Of a stretch of 6,874 nucleotides of DNA, positions 1 to 5,290 are shown in pieces. This stretch comes from Bacillota bacterium. GTDB taxonomy: Bacteria; Bacillota; Clostridia; Lachnospirales; Cellulosilyticaceae. The first letter of the stretch is position 1, and each line of letters starts with the position of its first letter. The stretch lies in the NCBI GenBank assembly GCA_023393125.1, contig JAEWMQ010000083.1:1-6874 (forward strand), given 5' to 3'. The translations under genes and the position numbers were made by a program. The notes below the pieces were generated by a model. The model worked only from the letters and a program-made list of their open reading frames with translations, was not told the DNA's origin and did not search any database.

Positions 1-333
1 GCCATAGACCTCTGCTGAAGGTTCCTTATCTGCAAAGAGTAAATATAAAGCAATAGCAGCTGCCAGCTCACTTTTACCTTGTTTCTTAGGCAATTCAACA
101 TAGGCTGTTAAGAACTGTCTAGTTCCATCCTCTTTAACAACGCCAAATAAATCTCTGATAATCTGCTCTTGCCAAGCTATTAGTTCAAAAGGCTTACCTG
201 CCCAACGCCCTTTAGTGTGCTTTAAGCACTGAATAAAGTTTATAGCTCTATCGGCTTTGGCTTCATCATAGTGAGAATTTGGTAGCATAAAGGGTGAAGG
301 TGTGTAGTCTTTTAATTTATATCTCTGCTCCAT
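1..333 (-). CDS. terL: Phage terminase large subunit, N-terminal part (runs off the window)
   Basis: This is the ATPase and nuclease motor that packages DNA into the prohead. Only the first 111 residues are present; the gene continues past position 1. Reading the minus strand from the ATG at 333 gives an open frame beginning MEQRYKLKDYTPSPF. It has the WAGKPFEL and WQEQIIRDLFG segments typical of HK97-like large terminases just before the ATPase core. A Walker A-type motif, PKKQGKS, follows at about residues 83-89. The Walker B motif and the nuclease domain lie outside the window. The start is 9 bases after the small-subunit stop. A TAGG sequence overlapping that stop sits 8 bases before the ATG, so the two genes are probably translationally coupled. 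Family assignment is firm; the subtype (Terminase_1, the partner of P27 small subunits) is inferred from the neighbour. Confidence 0.93.
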   Translation of the reverse strand, partial: MEQRYKLKDYTPSPFMLPNSHYDEAKADRAINFIQCLKHTKGRWAGKPFELIAWQEQIIRDLFGVVKEDGTRQFLTAYVELPKKQGKSELAAAIALYLLFADKEPSAEVYG

Positions 334-342
334 AAGTCTTAC

Positions 343-807
343 CTAGGCTTTCAAAATATCTTCCATAACATCAAAGTCATCACCATTCTTATCCGCAACA
401 ATTCTACTTCTAGCAGATGGTGTTAGACCAAACTGCTCACAGAATTTGCCCATTATTTTTAGGTAATTAGAGGCTATGTTCACTTGGGGGACCTGTTGCC
501 AATAGCCACTTGGGGTTTTAACTATGGTGCCATGCTTACTAATAAACTCTTCAGCCTCTTTCCATCTGGCATAGGCTTGGCAGTACCCAGCAAAAGCTGC
601 CATATCCACTTCAGTTAATAAGCCCATAAGCTCTAATTGTTTACTCATTCTACGCCATTCCTTTTTTGCTTCTGCTTCTAGCCAGTTAGGACATTTAGGA
701 GCTTGGCTTTTGGGTTTAGGTTCTTTAGTATTAAGAGGTCTTTTTCCAGGATTGCCTTCTAGAACCTTAAGTGCTGTTGGTTTAGGTTTTCTTCCACTTT
801 GCGCCAC
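343..807 (-). CDS. terS: Phage terminase small subunit, P27 family
   Basis: The small subunit recognises the packaging site and loads the large-subunit motor. The N-terminus GRKPKPTALKVLEGNPGKRP is a hallmark of P27-type (Terminase_4) small subunits. A basic, proline-rich start is followed by a helical body containing KKEWRRM, ELMGLLTEVD and the C-terminal FGLTPSARSRI motif. At 154 residues the length is normal for the family. An ATG exists at 816, but the only good Shine-Dalgarno, AGGAG, ends directly against it. The GTG at 807 lies 9 bases from that sequence and gives the expected short N-terminus, so I chose 807. The large subunit follows after 9 bases. A hairpin terminator lies just upstream, so expression may depend on readthrough. 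Confidence 0.93.
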   Translation of the reverse strand: MAQSGRKPKPTALKVLEGNPGKRPLNTKEPKPKSQAPKCPNWLEAEAKKEWRRMSKQLELMGLLTEVDMAAFAGYCQAYARWKEAEEFISKHGTIVKTPSGYWQQVPQVNIASNYLKIMGKFCEQFGLTPSARSRIVADKNGDDFDVMEDILKA

Positions 808-816
808 TGTAATCAT

Positions 817-821
817 CTCCT
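817..821 (-). promoter_or_regulatory. Ribosome binding site that sets the terS start
   Basis: On the minus strand AGGAG is immediately followed by ATGATTACAGTG. There is zero spacing to the ATG, which is unusable. The spacing to the in-frame GTG at 807 is nine bases, which is normal. The site therefore argues for GTG initiation of the small terminase. Confidence 0.7.
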
Positions 822-825
822 AACT

Positions 826-849
826 GAAAAACAGGCCTTTCAGCCTGTC
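826..849 (-). terminator. Intrinsic terminator or attenuator upstream of terminase genes
   Basis: The minus strand shows a perfect 6-bp stem, ACAGGC and GCCTGT, around a 6-base loop TGAAAG, directly followed by five T residues. It lies between the small gene at 859-1086 and terS, in the direction of transcription. The stem is short, so termination could be partial. That would give lower or regulated readthrough into the packaging genes. Confidence 0.6.
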
Positions 850-858
850 TCTAGAATT

Positions 859-1086
859 TTAATTGTACTCTTTCATTATGATTGCAAGGGCAGTCTCAGT
901 ATCCTCATCAGCAGGTGCTATGTCAATGCCCCTGTCATAATTATATGCAATCTCTCCATCTCTTTTTAGCATCAGCTTGCTTACTTTACCGCCATCAATA
1001 CCATATTCCTTACTGGGCTCTTCGAATTGCTTTGCCCAGTAATGAAAATTACTTTTTCTAATCTTTAAACTTCCTTCTTTATACAT
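859..1086 (-). CDS. Small conserved phage protein of unknown function
   Basis: This 75-residue protein is supported by an excellent ribosome binding site, GGAGG, 8 bases before the ATG at 1086. A credible promoter lies about 40-60 bases upstream. The sequence is mixed and soluble, with no membrane segment and no cysteines. It has an aromatic patch (FHYWAKQFEEPS), a glycine turn (YGIDGGKVSKLML), an NYDRGIDI segment and an acidic C-terminal half (PADEDTETALAIIMKEYN). I recognise the GIDGGK...NYDRG pattern from small proteins in Bacillota phage accessory regions, possibly the family called DUF7678, but I could not verify that. No catalytic residues are evident and I assign no function. It is the last gene before the terminase pair and is followed by a terminator-like hairpin. 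Confidence 0.8.
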   Translation of the reverse strand: MYKEGSLKIRKSNFHYWAKQFEEPSKEYGIDGGKVSKLMLKRDGEIAYNYDRGIDIAPADEDTETALAIIMKEYN

Positions 1087-1403
1087 TTTATTGTCCTCCC
1101 ACTGTGTTTTTTGTTATGTACATATTAGCTCTAAAAGCACACGTTATCAAGGGCTATCGTGGCATAAATACAACAAACTTTTTGGGTATTACCTGTGCAA
1201 TTTATCGACGAGAAAACTTTTTCTCATACAGCCAGTTTCCACAAAATTACTGTATGAATTCACTTATCGTATCAATCCCTATTATTACACTGGTAATAGT
1301 ATTAGCAATGAATAGACTAGCTAAAAGGGTCTGCCTTCTAAAGAAAGTATCGTTAAAGCATGACCATTGAAGTTAAGGAACTACTCTCGTAAGTCCTTTG
1401 GTA
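1087..1403. other. Non-coding gap with a promoter; no supported gene
   Basis: No minus-strand reading frame of useful length has a ribosome binding site here, in contrast to the tightly packed genes elsewhere. On the plus strand there is an open frame at 1104-1370 beginning with GTG. Its second half would encode a hydrophobic stretch (SLIVSIPIITLVIVLAM) followed by basic residues, but it has no Shine-Dalgarno and opposes the whole operon. The only structure I support is the minus-strand promoter at 1122-1150. The gap could be the scar of a lost accessory gene. Confidence 0.5.
1122..1150 (-). promoter_or_regulatory. Predicted SigA-type promoter for the gene at 859-1086
   Basis: On the minus strand TTGATA (1145-1150) and TAATAT (1122-1127) are separated by exactly 17 bases. 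The -35 matches consensus at five of six positions and the -10 at four of six. Predicted initiation would be near 1115, giving a leader of about 30 bases ending in the GGAGG ribosome binding site. This would start a short transcript covering the small gene and, by readthrough, the terminase genes. Confidence 0.5.
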
Positions 1404-1727
1404 CTATCTTGTGCCATGTAAAATAAAATTAAGGTAAGCTCTAATGTCCTCTTCTATGAGGTTAACCAGTTCAAAGTAATTTGTTTCATAGGCTTCTTTT
1501 TGAAGACCAGTAACATCAAACATATTGTATTTACCGGAATTCCTAATAGTCATTATTTGTTCCAGTAGCTTATCAGTGATTTTTTGCTCCTTGATTAGAC
1601 CTTGGTAGTTATAATTACTTTGTCTAACTTCTGCCAATTCAGCATCTGCAGCTTCTTTATACTGTGGATGTTGTTTCTCTTTCTTTTTACAATTTAAGCA
1701 AAGGCAATCGGTATTAAGCATACTCAT
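1404..1727 (-). CDS. Zinc-ribbon C-terminal half fused to a DUF5049-like domain
   Basis: This frame encodes 107 residues in two parts. Residues 1-44 resemble the second half of a small phage zinc-ribbon protein: TDCLCLNC carries the second Cys pair (C10, C13), then a charged KKKEKQHPQYKEAADAE helix and NYNYQGL. Residues 50-107 (ITDKLLEQIMTIRNSG, NMFDV, FELVNLIEEDIRAYLNFIL) match my recollection of DUF5049, normally a separate gene of about 60 residues in Bacillota phages. The first Cys pair is encoded just upstream in another frame (1727-1792). As it stands, the product would start at the ATG at 1727, overlapping the upstream stop as TAATG, with GAGG 11 bases before it. It could be made by reinitiation. 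The function of either domain is unknown. The zinc-ribbon part is probably non-functional unless frameshifting occurs. Confidence 0.65.
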   Translation of the reverse strand: MSMLNTDCLCLNCKKKEKQHPQYKEAADAELAEVRQSNYNYQGLIKEQKITDKLLEQIMTIRNSGKYNMFDVTGLQKEAYETNYFELVNLIEEDIRAYLNFILHGTR

Positions 1728-1792
1728 TATTCTACCGTCCTCAAACTATCGCCACACCTATCACACGTTTTTTGAGTAAAGAATCGTTCCAT
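1727..1792 (-). pseudogene. Severed N-terminus of the zinc-ribbon protein (frameshift)
   Basis: An ATG at 1792, three bases after the preceding gene's stop, opens a 21-codon frame reading MERFFTQKTCDRCGDSL then RTVE and stop. MERxFTQKTCDRCGxSL is, as I recall it, the standard start of a small zinc-ribbon family in clostridial phages. The expected continuation, EDGRIMSMLNTDCLC, is present but in the -1 frame, beginning at 1742. One base appears to be missing around 1742-1745 (TTTGAG on the minus strand). Rejoined, the protein would be about 129 residues with Cys pairs at 10/13 and 32/35. No classical slippery heptamer is visible, so a mutation or sequencing error is more likely than programmed frameshifting. 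Confidence 0.7.
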
Positions 1793-1795
1793 AGT

Positions 1796-2248
1796 TTACT
1801 GACCCACTTCCTTTATGCACCCTAGATGTGCCTCTTTTAAAGGTTCTAGGTCTAATCCATTGTCTAGATATCCTTGGTTAATAACCCCTAGATAATAGTC
1901 TGTAGGTAGACTCGGCTTATTTTTATACTCATCAGTCATGATATAGGCCATGGCCTTTTTAATCTTAGTACCAATCTTAACATTAACATCTCTTTTCTCA
2001 TAAAGTCTTGGATACCCTTCGTACATATCAAGAGCTACTTCACAATCTTCTGTTATTTCCCAAAGTACAATAGGCACCTCTTTTCCTTTACAAGGATCTA
2101 TATTGGCTACACCTTTGTAAAGGCCTCTAAAGGCTAGTTTATAATCTTCAAGTATGCCAGTTCCTATCACTTTAGCTTTAGGACATCGTATAGCCATTTG
2201 TTCTAGGTTCATATTGCTACCATAGGCAGCGTAGATTTTAATTTTCAA
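1796..2248 (-). CDS. Gamma-glutamylcyclotransferase-fold (AIG2-like) protein
   Basis: This is a small protein of the GGCT/BtrG/AIG2 fold, which cleaves gamma-glutamyl amides by cyclisation to 5-oxoproline. With the chosen start it has 150 residues. The diagnostic YAAYGSNM substrate-binding loop spans about residues 6-13. The DMYEGYP segment holds the expected catalytic glutamate (about E77). Length and order fit the family. The frame extends to a GTG at 2257, but that GTG lies inside the Shine-Dalgarno AAAGGGTGA. The TTG at 2248, five bases after it, is better placed and gives the usual short N-terminus, so I prefer TTG. It directly follows the amidoligase gene, separated by a strong hairpin. 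Such pairs are known from phage and bacterial loci, where the cyclotransferase is thought to trim or reverse an amide-linked modification. The actual substrate is not visible. Confidence 0.88.
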   Translation of the reverse strand: MKIKIYAAYGSNMNLEQMAIRCPKAKVIGTGILEDYKLAFRGLYKGVANIDPCKGKEVPIVLWEITEDCEVALDMYEGYPRLYEKRDVNVKIGTKIKKAMAYIMTDEYKNKPSLPTDYYLGVINQGYLDNGLDLEPLKEAHLGCIKEVGQ

Positions 2249-2267
2249 CTCATTCACCCTTTCATGA

Positions 2268-2288
2268 GGGAAGGGTTTAACCCCTCCC
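2268..2288 (-). promoter_or_regulatory. GC-rich intergenic hairpin before the cyclotransferase gene
   Basis: On the minus strand GGGAGGGG pairs with CCCTTCCC across a 5-base TTAAA loop: eight pairs, one of them G-T. It lies between the amidoligase stop and the ribosome binding site of the next gene, in otherwise AT-rich DNA. No T-run follows, so it is not a standard terminator. It may act as an mRNA processing or stability element, or tune translation of the next gene. Confidence 0.6.
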
Positions 2289-2300
2289 GATCTATTCCTC

Positions 2301-3197
2301 TCAAGCCACTCTTCGCCATGCTGAATTTCCTGTTAGATTAGCTAGAAAATGATGTCTGCAAGTTTTAAACTCATCTCCATTTAAGCCAAGTCTTAGCATC
2401 CAACATCTGAAGGTGTATTTCTCGTTGTCGGTATAGGTTCTTCTTGCACTGGCTGTCTTTTGAGTCAATGCTTGGTAGCTGAGGGCTAGGCAAAATTGAA
2501 TGTAGGCTTTTATCTTGCCTGCGTGGGTGGTGCTATTAAAAAGTCTAAACTCTACGGTGCCTTTATTGAAGATGCTGTGCAAGTTAAGTCCGTGGTATCT
2601 ACTTTGGTGGTAGTGCCTGTCCCTTTCTTCGAAATCATATCCTTCGTACCAAACATCGGCTAGTTGCTCTAAGGTTTTTGGCTTCTTCTTATTGATGGTC
2701 TTAATCAGCTCTTCGTTTACCTTTTTGCAATATCTCAATCTCTCAGGGGCTATTTGAAGGCTCTTGTAAAGTAAATCTTCTTTGCTTGCCATAAGGTTAA
2801 CTAAATTCTTAAGGCTTGCTAGTGTATGAGGTGTCGCATCTACATGGATGTGAATGCCGCAACTTTTATTGGTAATGGCGCCTGCTTTTCTTAAAGCTCT
2901 TACTAGTTCTTGTAAAGGTTCGATATCCTTATAGGTAAGAATGGGGCTAACTAGCTCTACCCTGTAATCTGTACTTGCAAAAAAGGTTTCTTTGTTTTTT
3001 TTCTTCTCAGCACTAATGCTTGAGTCCGAAACTACCTTCCAAGTTCTGCCTTCGTTATCCATAATGTGGTAGGCATCATAACCGCCTCCAATGTGTTCTA
3101 AGCAAAAGCTTTTAAGTTCCTTTTGAATGCACTCAGCAGCTTCCTTTCGGGTAATGCCTGTCATTTCAATTTCAATGCCAAACCTTTGTGTTTTCAT
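2301..3197 (-). CDS. Amidoligase (glutamine synthetase-fold, COOH-NH2 ligase family)
   Basis: This predicted ATP-dependent ligase of the glutamine-synthetase-like amidoligase family would join a carboxylate to an amine; its substrate is unknown. It has 298 residues from the ATG at 3197, which follows AAAGGAAG with good spacing. An upstream in-frame ATG at 3242 would add 15 basic residues without a ribosome site. Family signatures appear in order: FGIEIE (6-11), VSDSSI (56-61), VELVSPIL (80-87), CGIHIHVD (113-120), HGLNLHS (202-208) and GTVEFRLFNST (213-223). The Glu, His and Arg residues of these motifs are those expected to bind metal and ATP. Published genome-context analysis (Iyer and colleagues, 2009) linked this family to GGCT-fold partners, and one follows here. 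Likely roles are modification of a phage or host protein or of a cell-wall component; the sequence does not say which. Confidence 0.92.
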   Translation of the reverse strand: MKTQRFGIEIEMTGITRKEAAECIQKELKSFCLEHIGGGYDAYHIMDNEGRTWKVVSDSSISAEKKKNKETFFASTDYRVELVSPILTYKDIEPLQELVRALRKAGAITNKSCGIHIHVDATPHTLASLKNLVNLMASKEDLLYKSLQIAPERLRYCKKVNEELIKTINKKKPKTLEQLADVWYEGYDFEERDRHYHQSRYHGLNLHSIFNKGTVEFRLFNSTTHAGKIKAYIQFCLALSYQALTQKTASARRTYTDNEKYTFRCWMLRLGLNGDEFKTCRHHFLANLTGNSAWRRVA

Positions 3198-3234
3198 TGT
3201 TTTTCTTCCTTTCAAAGTGTGTTTTCCCTTTCGG

Positions 3235-3352
3235 TAGTACACATGTTAACTCTGTATGGAAGATAAGTGTAGGTCCTTGTGCCACATAAATTTCACAATA
3301 AACACATAGGAAAATTGTGCTTAGTACACAATACCCCAATTGGTGAGTACAC
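3235..3352 (-). repeat. Three copies of GTGTACT in the methylase-amidoligase spacer
   Basis: On the minus strand TGTGTACTA occurs exactly at 3322-3330 and 3235-3243, start points 87 bases apart. A third, GTGTACT, occurs at 3346-3352, overlapping the methyltransferase stop. All are in the same orientation and contain the GTAC palindrome. They lie in the only sizeable spacer inside the accessory cassette, upstream of the amidoligase. They could be binding sites for a regulator, but no regulator is identified and no clear promoter accompanies them. Confidence 0.4.
3311..3332 (-). terminator. Weak terminator-like hairpin after the methyltransferase gene
   Basis: On the minus strand ATTGTG pairs with CACAAT across TACTAAG, followed by TTT. 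It lies about 20 bases past the methyltransferase stop, the right place for a terminator. The stem is AT-rich and short and the T-run is brief, so the call is tentative. The loop carries part of one GTGTACT repeat. Confidence 0.3.
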
Positions 3353-4599
3353 TAGTTGCTATTAGCCATTTCTTGTTCTTGTTCCAAGCTTGCAAAAGAT
3401 TGTTTTTGAGCATTTCTTATTAAATAAACCTCATCTGCTGTTCCTTTATATTCTATATAGCGTTTTACAATGACATCCACAAACTTTTCATCTAGTTCAA
3501 TCGTATAGCAAATACGATTAGTTTCCTCACAGGCAATAAGAGTAGAACCACTTCCACCAAAGGGATCTAGAACAATGCAATTGCTCATACTACTATTTTG
3601 AATAGGATAGGCAATGAGAGGTACTGGCTTAGTTGTAGGATGTAATTCGCTCTTGCTAGGTCTGTCAAAATTCCAGATAGTTGTTTCCTTTCGTCCGGCA
3701 TACCATTTATGCTTACCTGATTTTTTCCATCCATAGAGAATAGGCTCGTTCTTCCACTGGTATGGACTTCTGCCAAGAACAAGGGATTGCTTAACCCACT
3801 GGCACACACCAGATAAATAGAAACAAGCCTCTTGAAAGGCTTTTCTAAAGATAAGGCCTTTTGTATCTGCATGAAATATATAAATAGAAGCATCCTCTTC
3901 CATATTTTCTGCCATACGACTAAAAGCAGCTAAGAGGAATTGATAAAACTCTTCATCCTTCATCTTATCATTTTGAATGGTACCAGCTTTACCCTCGTAG
4001 TCAACTCCATAGGGTGGATCTGTTACTACCAGATTAGCTTTTTTACTTTCCATGAGTTTATTATAGGTTTCAGGTGAGGTACTATCACCACATACCAATC
4101 GATGTCTACCTAGTAACCAAACATCACCTTGTTTAGAAATAGGATTTTTAGTGAGCGCCTCATCTATGTTGAAGTTATCCTCCTTAATTTCCTTATCATG
4201 AAGGTTATTAAATAGTTCTTCTATCTCAGGTGGTTCAAAACCAGTAAAGGAAACATCATAGTCAAACGCTTGTAAGTCTTTGATAAGTTCTGCTAATAGT
4301 GTCTCATTCCAGGAACCGGTCACTTTATTAAGAGCAACATTTAGTGCTTTTTCCTTTGTCTTATCTACTTCAACAATTACACAGTCTACTTCACTAAAAC
4401 CTAAATCTTTTAATACTTTCAATCGTTGGTGTCCACCAATAATAGTTAGGTCTTTATTGACAATGATGGGTTCCACATATCCAAACTCTGTAATACTGTT
4501 TTTGATCTTTTCATATTCCCTATCCCCCCGTTTTAAATCCTTTCTAGGATTATAACCAGCTGGAATAAGGTCTTCTACCTTGAGCTTTTTAAATTCCAT
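3352..4599 (-). CDS. ParB-like domain fused to DNA methyltransferase (N6-adenine/N4-cytosine type)
   Basis: This predicted phage DNA methyltransferase has 415 residues. Residues 1-90 form a ParB/Srx-type domain: LIPAGYNPRK, then IIGGHQRLKVLKDLG at about 53-67, which resembles the nucleotide-binding GGHxR motif of ParB. The methyltransferase follows, with catalytic motif IV as TDPPYG (193-198), HPTTKP (320-325) and the AdoMet-binding motif DPFGGSGS (345-352). Motif IV before motif I is the beta-class order, and DPPY favours N6-adenine over N4-cytosine. The target site cannot be read from sequence. A longer frame reaches an ATG at 4848, but the 83 extra codons overlap the upstream zinc-finger gene. 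The ATG at 4599 has GGAG nine bases before it and starts one base after that gene's stop. No restriction enzyme is encoded nearby, so it is an orphan enzyme, plausibly protecting phage DNA or marking it for regulation. Confidence 0.94.
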   Translation of the reverse strand: MEFKKLKVEDLIPAGYNPRKDLKRGDREYEKIKNSITEFGYVEPIIVNKDLTIIGGHQRLKVLKDLGFSEVDCVIVEVDKTKEKALNVALNKVTGSWNETLLAELIKDLQAFDYDVSFTGFEPPEIEELFNNLHDKEIKEDNFNIDEALTKNPISKQGDVWLLGRHRLVCGDSTSPETYNKLMESKKANLVVTDPPYGVDYEGKAGTIQNDKMKDEEFYQFLLAAFSRMAENMEEDASIYIFHADTKGLIFRKAFQEACFYLSGVCQWVKQSLVLGRSPYQWKNEPILYGWKKSGKHKWYAGRKETTIWNFDRPSKSELHPTTKPVPLIAYPIQNSSMSNCIVLDPFGGSGSTLIACEETNRICYTIELDEKFVDVIVKRYIEYKGTADEVYLIRNAQKQSFASLEQEQEMANSN

Positions 4600-4600
4600 G

Positions 4601-5026
4601 TTATTCTTCTCCAAATCTATCCTTGATGTAACATTGATGACTACAATACTTTCTCTCACGATTGCCATAGGCGCTAAAAGGTATATTGCATCTAAGGCAA
4701 ATGTAATGATAAGTAGCAGTTTCCTTAAGTTTTCTTTCCTCTGGATGTGCTGCCCACCATTTTCTACGGCATTCCTCTGAGCAAAACTTACGAACTCTTC
4801 CTCTAACTTTTTTGCGAATAGGATTACTGCAGTACTGGCAAAGGTCATGATTTTCTTTTATCACTTCTGCATTAAGTTCCACCAACTGACTAGGACCATT
4901 TAAGTGATGCCTCGTACAATAAGACTTAACTGAATCACGACTTAGGTCTAATTGTTTGGAGATACTTTTATAACCCATCCCCTCGAGTCTTAATCTATAA
5001 ATGGCTTCTTTTTGCTCGTTTGTCAT
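4601..5026 (-). CDS. HTH plus double zinc-finger DNA-binding protein
   Basis: This 141-residue protein has a sigma-region-4/resolvase-like helix-turn-helix at about residues 5-40 (YRLRLEGMGYKSISKQL, LSRDSVKSYC). Two treble-clef-like zinc fingers follow: C63-x2-C66 with C82-x3-C86, and C110-x2-C113 with C128-x3-C132. The WW after CSEECRRK and the parallel KYCSHQC suggest that the two fingers are related copies. Similar proteins are often annotated as sigma-70-like or hypothetical phage proteins. I infer a DNA-binding regulator or a specificity partner for the methyltransferase, which starts one base after this stop and takes its ribosome site from this gene's end. The start ATG follows AAGGTGA at acceptable spacing. 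It is the first gene after the terminator and cos-like region. Confidence 0.85.
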   Translation of the reverse strand: MTNEQKEAIYRLRLEGMGYKSISKQLDLSRDSVKSYCTRHHLNGPSQLVELNAEVIKENHDLCQYCSNPIRKKVRGRVRKFCSEECRRKWWAAHPEERKLKETATYHYICLRCNIPFSAYGNRERKYCSHQCYIKDRFGEE

Positions 5027-5066
5027 AAGAAAATCACCTTTTCCATTTTGCGATTTTATTGCATAA

Positions 5067-5110
5067 TAAAAGCCACAAACCTCTTGAAAATAAAAGGCTC
5101 ATGGCTTTTA
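5067..5110 (-). terminator. Strong bidirectional hairpin terminator
   Basis: The arms TAAAAGCCA and TGGCTTTTA are perfect 9-bp complements. On the minus-strand RNA the next two positions form U-G and G-U pairs, and AGCCU/AGGUU adds five more, giving a 16-bp stem with a 12-base loop. On the plus strand the two middle positions would be C-A mismatches, so the structure is better formed in the minus-strand transcript. The arms supply A-rich and T-rich flanks (AAAAGCC...GGCTTTT), typical of intrinsic terminators. It separates the HNH/late-control transcript from the accessory cassette. A possible promoter, TTTTCA with TATTAT 16 bases on, overlaps its distal side, but that is weak. Confidence 0.7.
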
Positions 5111-5200
5111 AACTTTATTAAACTATTTGGCATAATTCACAGAAGGTAAGAAGCTATATTTATCAAAGTCTAGCAGTCTATTTTGAGGCTTTTTTATTAG

Positions 5201-5290
5201 CCCCTCACTTTTTATATTGCGAAAATTTGCGTGTGAGGGCACACCGGTCTCCAATGGCTTGAGCCACAGAGGTTTTATGCCCCCTCCCCC
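5201..5290. other. Candidate cos (packaging initiation) region
   Basis: This GC-rich, non-coding island follows an HNH gene. Reading the minus strand it holds GGGGGAGGGGG (5280-5290); the palindrome TGGCT-TG-AGCCA (5255-5266); ACCGGT (5243-5248); then CCCTCAC (5233-5239) and GTGAGGG (5202-5208), an inverted repeat around GCAAATTTTCGC. From memory, a G-tract, GACCGG and CCCTCACACGCAAA in this order resembles cos regions next to HNH genes in HK97-like phages of Bacillota. HNH proteins beside cos are an established part of such packaging machines. Unusually, the terminase genes are not immediately next to it but about 4.2 kb away. The nick positions cannot be assigned. Confidence 0.5.

Noticed and set aside
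1091..1370. Plus-strand frames of 74 and 88 codons, one with a hydrophobic segment
   Set aside because: No Shine-Dalgarno, opposite to all neighbours, and no recognisable family. The hydrophobic run can arise from AT-rich DNA. Mentioned only as a remote possibility in the gap entry.
1736..1750. Programmed -1 frameshift in the zinc-ribbon gene
   Set aside because: The zero-frame heptamer TAGTTTG does not fit X XXY YYZ and re-pairing after slippage would be poor; a simple deletion explains the data better.
3585..3893. 102-codon minus-strand frame inside the methyltransferase gene
   Set aside because: Out-of-frame shadow of a well-supported gene with no ribosome site or recognisable domain.
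4280..4780. Plus-strand frames opposite the methyltransferase and zinc-finger genes
   Set aside because: Antisense shadows of strongly supported coding sequence; serine/phenylalanine-rich composition typical of such artefacts.
4600..4848. 83-codon N-terminal extension of the methyltransferase frame to an ATG at 4848
   Set aside because: It overlaps the zinc-finger gene in another frame, reads as unlike any ParB or methyltransferase sequence, and the internal ATG at 4599 has a good ribosome site.
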